From contig OX411543.1 in assembly GCA_948146395.1 (NCBI GenBank), positions 70,732,948 through 70,796,947 on the forward strand: a DNA stretch of 64,000 nt, read 5' to 3'. Under the pieces are notes generated by a model. It was not told where the DNA came from. It searched no databases and was given only the letters and a program-made list of their open reading frames with translations. Numbering within the stretch: position 1 is the first letter of the stretch; each line of letters opens with the position of its first letter. The position numbers and the translations under genes are program-made. This stretch comes from Fragum whitleyi (lineage: Eukaryota; Mollusca; Bivalvia; Cardiida; Cardiidae). Below, one piece after another: positions 45,660-56,100 of the stretch.

Positions 45660-46200
45660 TCATTATTAAATTTTGTATTTTATTATTGAACTATGCCTGA
45701 AATGTATGATATGGGAAACTATATTTATTAAAATGATATATTTTATGTACAACTCGAGCTTGTTTGGTGACTTTTATCACATAAAGCTTTGATCAGACAG
45801 AGATAGTAATTTCAAGTCTGCAAATGAAGCATAGCTGAAAACAACTGACGTGGGTTGTAACTAAGCGTACTGGTAGTTGAATAGCCCTACCTGGGCTGAA
45901 GTATAACCCATGCAGAGAAGTTATATTGAAATTATTGGTTTTCTAGACATACACACAAACCACTGAGTAATAGAATATCTTCTTTGGCTCATTGGTTAGC
46001 CCATTGGTCTTGTTAACCAACAATCTCTATTTTCCTATTCAGCATGAGCTCCACTCCAGCTCTGTAGGATTATTATTATTCACTGTGCTTTAGTTGTAGG
46101 ATTGTTGTTCAAAATATATGTAATGTGCAATTATTATTCAACCCATTTCCAGGATTTGACTTAAGATTTAACATTTTTGGATCAACTATGTTACCTTTTT

Positions 46201-47153
46201 ATACGCCGCCAGAGGCGGACGTATATTGGCGTCATCGTCTCCGTCTGTCCGTCCGTCCGTCCATCCATACGTACGTCTGTCCACTTTTCTTGTCAACGCA
46301 ACTCCTCCTAAGTTTCTGGCTGGATCTTCTTCAAACTTGGTCAATGTTATCACCTCAATTGGTAAATGTGCACGAAGGAAGGATTTTATGGTTTGTTGAT
46401 TTTTGCCTGAGTTATGCCCCTTAAAAACTTAGTCTCTGGGGCTTATTGCCTCAGTTTTTTCTTATCAATGCAACTCCTCCTAAGTTTCTGGCTGGATCTT
46501 CTTGAAACTTGGTCAGTGTTATCACCTCAATCGGTAGATGTGCATGAAGGAAGGATTTTATGGTTCGTTGATTTTTGCCCCTAAAAAACTTAGTCTCTGG
46601 GGCTTATTGCCTCAGTTATGCCCCCTTAAAATTTAGTCTCTGGGGCTTATTGAAATTGCAGCCTTGTGAATGCAACTCTTCCAAAGTTTCTGGCTGGATC
46701 TAAATGAAACTTGGTGGATGTTATAACCGAAATTGGTAGATGAGCATGAAGTAAGGATTTTATGGTTCATTAATTTTACCCTAAGTTATGCCCCCTTAAA
46801 ACTTAGAATCTGGGGCATATTGAAATTGCAACCTTTTGAACGTAACTCCTCCTTACTTTTTGTCTTTATTTAAATGAAACTTGGTCAATTTCATCACCAT
46901 AATTTGTAGATGTACATGGGTCAAGGATTTTATGGCTCATTTATTTCCCTGAATTATGCCCCCTTAAAACTTAGTGTCTGGGGCTTATTGAAATTGTAGC
47001 CTTGTGAAGGCAACTCCTCCTAACTTTTTGTCTTGATTGAAATAAAACTTGGTCATTTTGAATTTGGTTCTGTCAAAATAAGTAGTGTCTACAATTATTT
47101 TTGTGAGACAGCAACAAAGTGGCGGCGTATTTTGTGACTATGGCACTCTTGTT
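46201..47153 (+). mobile_element. Helentron-like minisatellite element, ATACGCCGCC family
   Basis: 5' ATACGCCGCCAGAGGCGG hairpin, a CCGTCTGTCCGTCCG tract (46240-46265), and about five ~165-bp units marked by CAACTCCTCCTAAGTTTCTG and GCCCCTTAAAAACTTAG. Near the 3' end are GGCGGCGTAT (inverted copy of the 5' end), a short GTG...CAC hairpin and terminal CTCTTGTT. Confidence 0.8.
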
Positions 47154-47769
47154 ACACCTTGATATGGAAATTTAATATCACATTAGCTTCTAGCCATTCC
47201 AAGGGTCTTGGAATGATACAAAGTGACCCAAGGAAACCCTTGATGCTGGCCTGATTTTGAAATTGTGCTGTACAATGCCAGAGATAACTATTACTAGCCA
47301 AAAATTATGTTGAACAGGTGACATGTAAAAAGGTTACAGACAAAAATTCAAAAATTAAAAAGGAAATATTGAATATATTGGTTAGAAAACATTTTGAGAA
47401 AAGGAGAAATATTATTTCTCTAATAGTGAATATGTTATTTTCAAAATGTATTTCCTCCCAAATTTAAAGTAGGTTTGATTTTCTATTAAATTATTCCAAA
47501 GAAGTTTGGGTCTAATTTAGCTATCACAAGTGTTATGGCAATTACAGATGTCTAAATAGTAAGAGTACATTTATTAGAATTCCTTGTTCACTATTTTTAC
47601 CAAACACAGTATCATTTACAACTGGCTTTTAATGCTCCTGAATTGAAAGATCATGGCATACTGTTTTAATTGTGTCCATCTATCATTCTGTCTGCTAAAA
47701 TATAACCAAAAACTTAACATAGTCAATTACCTCTAGACTATTCAAAATACAAAGCTCACATTTAGGCAT
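47154..47769. other. No recognisable feature
   Basis: Intergenic AT-rich sequence between POFUT1 and the WDR38-like gene with no supported content. Confidence 0.5.
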
Positions 47770-48060
47770 TTTATTAGCTCCGCTATTTTCAGAGAAAACC
47801 CCAGGTTTTGTGATCACCTTGGCGTTGTTGGCGTTGGCGTGTGGCAAACTTTAACCTTGGTCATATCTCTGTTGCTATTGAAGATATCTTCATGAAACTT
47901 GGCATGTGTTATCACCATCACAAGAGCTATCCATACTTAGAGGGGATAATTCTGGAAGTATTTTTGTAAGAGTTATGCCACTATTATATCTTAGATTTTT
48001 GGCATTATCCAGCACCTGCACCTGTAGGCAAGATAAAAAGTGAACATGTCTCTTTGTCAC
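47770..48060 (+). mobile_element. Minisatellite-element fragment, AGCTCCGC family
   Basis: 5'-type start TTAGCTCCGCTATTTTCAGA, hairpin GAAAACCCCAGGTTTT, GATCACCTTGGCGTTG and one core-like unit. The 3' end is missing. Related starts occur at 45127 and 56100. Confidence 0.5.
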
Positions 48061-48223
48061 TGTAAGGTAGGAAAGAGTTTACAGAAATCAGTGATTAAAT
48101 ACATGTTAAATATTTCTATTCCAAATTCACAGTTATTATACAAATTCCAGACTGATCCCAAATTGAAAGATGATGGAGACAACAATTAAAACTGCATTTT
48201 CAATCGAAGCAATTTCTAACTCA

Positions 48224-48502
48224 AAGTTAGCTCAGTCGGTAACTTGGGCTGTCAATCCTGGGATTGCCAGTTTGAAACCCGGTTCAGTCAACTTTCATCC
48301 AGCATTTGACAGAGGTCATTGTGACAAGCATCATTTGTTTCTCACTAATAAGTGAATGATAAGTAGTATGCCTAGGTGAGATAAGCAGCTGGTGGCTCAG
48401 ATAAAATGCTGTGGTTGTACTTGCATGAGAAACAACAGGAAGCCATGGGTAGGAACATCAGCTGCAATAATTTTTAAAAGCAATGTTAAAACCCAATCAA
48501 TT
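48224..48502 (+). mobile_element. tRNA-derived SINE, family A, with tRNA head
   Basis: Box A-like TTAGCTCAGTCGGTAA and box B-like AGTTTGAAACC at tRNA spacing, then a degenerate family A body (GAGATAAGCAGCTGG) and the end GTTAAAACCCAATCAATT. Confidence 0.6.
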
Positions 48503-48604
48503 TCTCTCTTTCTATCAATTTTCTGCAAACCTAAGATTTTGTGGATCATTAAATTTATTAAGTTTGAAGTCCATAAGTCAGACAAATTAAAATTTTCTGT
48601 TTTT

Positions 48605-49480
48605 AGCTCCACAGGAGGAAGTCCAGTGGGGCTATTGTCATAGCCTGGCTTCGGTCAATAGTGCATCCGTCTGTGTGCGCGTCTGTCTTAACTTTTACTT
48701 GAAATATCTCTTAAACTACTGGGCAGAATCCAGCCAAATATAAGAAAGATGCTTGGGACTTCCCTTTTTAGATTCCTTCTTTTAATCCTGATCAGGCTGA
48801 TAACTTGGGTTTTATTGACTGTCAAGTTATCAAAAAGAGCCCCTTTTGGTGAAAAACAAAAAATCTTCTCTTAAAGATAAACTACTGGTTAAAATTCAAC
48901 CAAATTTCACAGTAATGATGCTTAGGACATGCTTTTTCAGATACCTTCTTTTAATCCTGATTGTATTGATAACTTGGGTGCTATGGGCTGTGGTGTCATC
49001 GAAAAATGGCCCCTTTTGGCAAAATATAAAATTATCTTCTCTGAAACTACTTGTCAGAAAACAGCTTTGGACTGGTGTGTCGTCAAAAATGTTCCTGTAT
49101 GGTAAAATATAAAGTTATCTTCTTCTCTGACACAACCAGTCAGAATTCAACCAAACTGCAAAGGAATGGTGCTTGTGGCATATGCTCTTTCAGATTCCTT
49201 CTTTAAAATCTAATTGGGCTGATAACATGGGTGTTATAGGCTGCTGTGTCATCCCAAAATAGCCTGTATGACAAAAAAGAAACGGTCTTCTCTTAATGTT
49301 AAACTACTAGTTAGAATTCAACAAAATGTCACATTTATGAACCTTTAGACATGCCCTTTTAGATTTCTTCCTGAAATTATGATTTATGAAAAACATAGGT
49401 GCTGTCAAGTCAGCTAGAAAAGGTGCCATATGACAAAATATGAAAAAAAATATCTTTTTTCTGAAATGAAATTTCTATTA
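48605..49480 (+). mobile_element. Helentron-like minisatellite element, AGCTCCAC family (3' end not seen)
   Basis: 5' AGCTCCACAGGAGGAAG, GGGGCTATTGTCATAGCC and GTGCGCGTCTGTC. About five ~165-bp units follow, with TTCTTTTAATCCTGAT and AATTCAACCAAA landmarks. The same family occurs in minus orientation at 61494-62361 with both ends. Confidence 0.65.
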
Positions 49481-50117
49481 TCTCAAACTTGGTTTTAGGC
49501 TTACTTTTACATAAACAACCAAATAAAAATGGGGGAGGAAAAATACAAAATGATTTACAATAAAAGGAAATGTTTAGTTTTACCCCCTACAAGAATCTTT
49601 CAAAAGAAATATATTAAAATTTATTGCTTAGGCTAAGGGAAGTAACTCTTGGAGGGTTCTTTTTACGGGTATCAATTTACCTGGACACCGTTCAATTAGG
49701 AAGATAACTGGTTACCAATGTAAATAACCAAAGATGCGATGGATCATAGAGTGTCATCCACGCGTTTAATCGGATTAAACTTCAAAGAACCCTACTGTTT
49801 ACCTAATCTGAATACACAAATCTAATTTATTGATTTTAATCGGGAAATTTCATTCAATTTTCGTGACCTGGTAGATGATTTGTAAAAGGTATCTTATCAG
49901 AGACGCGATGTATTATTTGTAAAGTGGGTTGTTAAAACTGTGAATTCAGCTTATTGACGTCGGGAAAACTGATAAGCGACTCGTATTTTGTGAAACAAAT
50001 TGTTTTTCTCAAACTGACTTCAACTGGCGAAATTAAAGTACTGTACACAAATAATTCGTGTACCTACTGTATGCGATGGTGTAAGTTTTCTGTGAGATGA
50101 AGTGAGCTCTTACCACA
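49481..50117. other. WDR38-like upstream region
   Basis: Presumed promoter and 5' UTR. It contains TGACGTCGGG at 49955 (CRE-like) but no TATA box at a convincing distance. No transcription start can be placed. Confidence 0.35.
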
Positions 50118-50183
50118 ATGTTTCGAGGGCCGAAGGATTATAGCAAGTTAGACCTCAAGCAATTCGGAGGGCACAAAGATGAG
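50118..50183 (+). CDS. WDR38: WDR38-like coding exon 1
   Basis: ATG in CACAATGTTTC. 22 residues ending GGHKDE before GTAATA. This is the only upstream exon that supplies FGGHKDE to complete the first blade and has phase 0. Confidence 0.85.
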
Positions 50184-53100
50184 GTAATAACAATTTATTT
50201 GGTAAGCTTTTCCAGTCTAACTTTTCCCTCTTAAAAGAAATGCCAATGTCTTATTTGTTGTTGTTGAAATTTTTCCTATAAAATTTGAACCCCTGGATAA
50301 GACAGCCCTAACTAAAATATATTGGCTCTTGCAAACATTTGCTGCAAATTTGGGGCAACTGTTTGCGGCAAATTTGTTTTTCGTATGCAAATGAGCTTTC
50401 TCGCAAGCAGTTTTCTGCAAGTTTGCAGCAAACTGTTCTTGCAAACATCGGCAAACTCTATGCAACCTTGCCACAAACATCCTGCAAACCCTCTTCAAAT
50501 TTGCCGCAAACATCCCGCAAACAATGTTTTCAACAACTCTCTCACTATGAATAAGGTATTTTTCCATTTCTTATAAGTTGCATTGGTAATCCATGGTTCA
50601 CAAATGTTTTTATGTTTAGTGATTTTGGTTCTGGAAGGTTTTTAGTTAAGAAAAAAAATTATGGAGTCTGCAGGACTTGAGCTGGGGTTTTCTAATTAAA
50701 GGGGTCAAAAGTATTTTAATAATATGTAAATCTGAGATTTCTTTCTCAAACTTCACAATTTCACATCACTCGTCAGAGTAGCCCTATGCTGACCTTCAAC
50801 TATACCCAAGATCACTTAACTATTACCCTATCTAAGTAGAAAACCATACCTTTTTAACTTCTATGCTCAACCACTGAGGCAGATGGTTAAGATAATGTTT
50901 TTTTATAATAATAAACTTAATATGGCTTCTTATCTGCCGCAAACTGTTTGCGGCAAATTTGCTGCAAACAGTTGTCGCAACAGTTTGCAGCAACTGTTTG
51001 CAGCAAATTTGCCGCAAACTGTTCTCCCAAGCAGTTTGCAGAATCTTTGCTGCAATGATGAAGTAGTTAAATTTATAGAAATGAGCCGTTTAGCAAAAAA
51101 GAACCATGTTGGGAAGGTGAAAAGTATCAACTTTGGGACGGATTAAACTTTCTGGGTAGACTGGCCAGAATCAAAACTTTTCTGGTTTACATTAGTTTCT
51201 TAATCTAAAATGAATATTCCTTTTAAATTATATAATGATCTTTTCTGTGTTGAACCTCTGGGTGACCTCAGCTGAATGATCTGATCTCTTTTTTAAATAT
51301 TTACTTTATACTGTACCTAGATTCTCTGAGCTTGTGCTTAAAAGTTCATATATTTTTAATCATTTTAATGAAAATGATATATTAGATTGAATAGAGTATT
51401 GAGCTGCTGTAAACACTATTTTAGTAATAAGGTAGACTGGATTGCATAAGAATAAACTCTTGTTATTTCTTCTACCAGTATTTTCACACTTATATACAGT
51501 GTATACTTAGATCAGAATGCACATATATTTAGGCTCATCTTAGTCTATACTGTCTACTAAAGCCTTGCGTAGGCCAACAGCAGGAAATACTTTGATCATC
51601 ATGGGAAGGGGGGATAATTTCTCAAAATAGCTGTTTACAGTTGGAAAGAAACTGAATTTTTTTTTTTCAAAGTACATCTTCTTGCAAACTTCCTGTTAAG
51701 TGCATGATCTAACTAATAAAAAAAAATGTGTTCTCGCAAACTTCCTGTTTGCGAATAGTTTGCAGGAACACATTTTTTTATCAAGAAGTTTGCAGAATGT
51801 TTGCATCGAATGCATTTTCTGCCGCAAACATGTGATAAGTTGCTGCTAAATGTTCTCGCAAACAGATTAGTTTGCGCCAAATTTGCAGCAAACTTTGTAT
51901 TTCTGTAAGGGAGGTGAAAGCCTTGTTAAAACAATCTGGTTTGTTGTTAGTAGAAATGTCCTCTTTTTTTAATCTCTCTTGTTTTTGTTTTTGAAGATTC
52001 CATATCGAGACACCCTTCAGGTAATATGCCCTGTCCTGTTGCTTCAGTATGTCGCAGATTGACACTCCACAAGGATTGATTTCTCAACCTAACTCGTAAA
52101 AGATAATCATTTTCATAAATTTATATTTTTTCTGTTGCTCCCAATTTTAATCTTTGTCTATGAATATTGTCTCTTTTTACGTCATTATTCATGAATTTTA
52201 CATGTATTATATGACTGCCCTGAAAGCTCATTGGTTAGCAAGCTTGACTCATAACCCAATGGTAATGAGTTCAATGCTGGTGTAGTTTCTTTTGGCAAGA
52301 CACTTAATAGGTACAACCTCAGTCCACCTAGCTGTAAATAGGTAGCAGGGGTGAAAAATCTACATGACACACACAAACAAAAAAAAAAGCCTCTCTTCTC
52401 TCTATCAAAAGAGCCATTTATATGGGTTTGGCTTATACTGTTTCAGTTATATCAGGGCCTGAGGTTTTAAAAAAATTCTCATTCTCAACTCATTATAATT
52501 GTCAAATTTGAGATTTAAGCTGTAATTATTTTGTTATACTATTATAAATGTATAGACATAAAAGATAATAAGGTATTAACAAGTTGTTATAGATAACATT
52601 TTGTCAATTTCATCTCTTTTATTCATACATTAATTTGAAATTAATCTAGGTGAACATTTTCAGTTGAGCACAATTTTTTTTTTAGTAACTTCGTGCTCTG
52701 GTCTCAAAAACTATATAACACTATTCAAAAGTGTTTTAATTGCCTATGAATATATGATTTAAATCACTTGATTATCTACATTTTTTTCTCTTGCCAAAGG
52801 TTAATTTGGTCCTTGTAATGCTTTTTATCCCCTCTAGGTCAACAGTGTGGCATTTTCCCCAGATTTTCAAATTATGGTAACAGGATGTGATGATGAGAGG
52901 GTGCGAGTCTTCAACACAAAGAATGGAAATCTAGTCTGTAAACTTAAAGGACACACAGGTAGGGGATTACGCAGGGGCATGGAAATGCAGATTTTTGTAG
53001 CTTGTCCATGGACATATTTAGGGAAATTTTAGACTGTCAGACTTTGAAGATTTACTGTTACTCACAACTATCACAGTTGTTTCAGCTCATAGCTATGGGT

Positions 53101-56100
53101 AGAATGGAAATTTATAGTCAAATATTTCAATAATACTAGCATAACGCCATGTGAGAATTCATTGGAATTGTCAATGTATGAGCTAGAATATATATTACAA
53201 GTGCAAAAGGAAATTCTACCTGTCAGCTGGCAAAACTGCCAATGCTTAATTCAGAATGAACAGACCCTACTTTTGGAAGAAATTTATTCTTTTGCGTCTC
53301 TCATGAATATTTCAACTTCATTTAAAAAATAAATTATGAAACATATTTGTCCATCATACGCCATTTTAGATATAAGAAAACATGTTTCAGATAGCTTAAA
53401 TATAGACTTCATGTTTTCATTTTAACTGTAGGTGCTGTAAAAAGTGTGTGTATTGCTGGTGACTGCAAGACATTTGCTAGTGGGTCATATGACAAAACAG
53501 TACGCATTTGGCAGATGTGTGATGGACAGCCAGTTCATGTTTTAGAAGGTAACTTGATATCGACAAGGTGCAAAACAGTTGTAACTGCCTATAAAACTAT
53601 AGGCAGTTACAACTTTTGCACTGAGCCATTGATATGTATTTTTTGAAATCAATATTAATTTCTGTGCCACCACATTGATAGAATGGGGCTAATTGGTTTT
53701 GCCAAGTGTGTTTGTCTGTTGACTTCTAAAACTTTAACACTGGCAATAACTTTTAATTGGTTAGTGATTAGTGTCTCCATTTTTCTCTTCCTTTACTTCT
53801 TTAATTGTGTATTGCTTGTGATAAGAGCTTTCTGATGTTTCTAACTTCAAGGGCATCAGTCGAGGTAAAGGTCTTTTACTTTCAAGGTCAAATAAGTGTA
53901 GAATATTAAAACTTTTTCATTTGGCAAAATGTCAATGCCCTGTATCTTAATATTTGTGGTGGAAAATTTTATGGTAAAAGGAGAAATTGCTTGTTATAAG
54001 TAATTTCTTCTTTTTCTATAATGTTTTCCTCATGTATTAAATGACTGTGATTTAAAATTAAGGGAAATACAGGCATGTACAAGAAAATGTGAAGGCGAAG
54101 GTTAATTGTCTCATTCAAAAGACTACAACTGCAGTTTTGTCAACTGAACCAAGGGCGTAGCTCCCATTACGCACATTACGCAAAAGAAATAAAACCAAAG
54201 AATGTCTGGGATGAATGATCAGAATATTTAAGCTGTAGTTATGATGTTTTGCTAATTCAGCAAAGCTCAATTAGCAGAAAAAGGGGAGCAGATGGAGGAC
54301 ATTCATCTTTTGTCACAGTCCAAATATCGCCTTTATCCTATATTCTTTGGTGGTTGCCCTCAAAGTGCGTAACTGCGTATAAATTCAAAATTTCTAGTTA
54401 CGCCTATGTGAACTACCGGTAATCAGACTGATGATGAAAGAGTAAAGACCCCAACTTGAAACAATGGGATCTCAAATGACCCTTAAGTTTTTTCTGTGCC
54501 ATTTTCAGGTCATACTAAAAGTGTAGAAGTTGTACAGTATTCCCCTAATTCCACAATGTTGTGTTCCGGTTCCTGGGATAGGACAGCTATACTTTGGGAT
54601 GTAGAGGTAACCAGCATACACAAAAAAACATTATAAACTCTTATCCTTGCTGAATTTAATGCTTGTGTCAAATAAATTGCCTTGGTAGCATGTCTGACTC
54701 ATTCTAGAGCTCCCGGGTTCGAACCGCAACGGTGGCACTCATTCTTTCCGACTATTTGTCTTCACCAATGGGTTGATAATCGTAGACCTATGTGAGATAG
54801 CAGCTGGAGGCTAGGAAAAGATGTGATGGTTGTACTGGTTAGAGAAATACCAGGAATCTATTGTTCCAATGCTCCAGCCATCGTGATTTAACTGAAAAAA
54901 AATTTTAAAGTGGCATTCAACTCCATTTAATCAATCAATTCAATAAATTGCCAAATTTTGAAACAATTCAATTAGTCTAGCTCAAGTTTTACCAACAATG
55001 GTGTAGTAGAAAGCATGCAGAGTAGGTATTTACCCTTATCATGCTAAAAAAAAATCTTTGCAAAATTGCCTCAAAATAAAAGTGCTGCAAACACTGGATG
55101 CACTTACTGTGAGTTTGAACTCATTTTAGAAATTAAATTTTTAAGCTTTTCTAGTTTCCAAAAAAAAGGAAAAAACAGGTGTATAGACAAAGATCAGGCT
55201 GTTCATATGTGCAGGCAGATCTTTGTCTATACCTCTTGCCAAAGCAGGAATATTTCTTGTTCAGCATGACTAAGGTTAACATAAACTGTCTACCAAAGAT
55301 TTGTGTATAGCAGGAGTGGGCCACAAACTGCATTGGAAATGTTTACATTTCTGTCTTTCATAGTTTAACCCTTGTCATGCTGAACCTGGAATATTCCTGC
55401 TTTGGCAGGAGGTATAAACATACATCAATCTGCACATATGTGCAGTCTGATCTTGGTTTATACTATCTGTTTTTCTTTTCTATACATGTACTGTTAAAGT
55501 TTGAAAAATTATTATATATTTTCAAAATAAATTCTTGGGATTTGCAATTCATGCATTAGATGCTTTCAACACTTTGATTTTAATGTATTTTTACCAAGGA
55601 TTTTTTTGAGCATAATGTGGGTTAAAGTTTGTGCATATTATGATGTCCAAGATAGAATTCATATTGGAGTTGTGGTCCTGAATTTGTTTATCTTGGTGAG
55701 AGGAATATACAGCACTTACTTACAGTTGTGTTGCTCTGAACCCTCGAAATAATCTTGTTTATATAGGCACTATTTAATGCTCAGATTAAAATATGACATG
55801 CAAGTTGTTAACCCTTTAACAGTCCTTGGTTCAGGATGTAAATAATTGCTCGCAAACTTTTATCAGTGGCACCCTGCTTAGCATGTGAAAGCAGGATCAG
55901 TGCTTGTGTTTGACCCTTAAACCAGGATTTTTACCCCCCCCCCCCCCTCCCCCAATATGAAAATATCCTTTTTTGACCCATTTAAATTTCTCCCAAGGGA
56001 GTTTCAGAGCAAATTCTGAGGATTACAACTAGGTTTTATCACTCAAATTCAATGATGTATGTATCTTGTATACTACTGGAATTTAATATTCTTCTTATTA

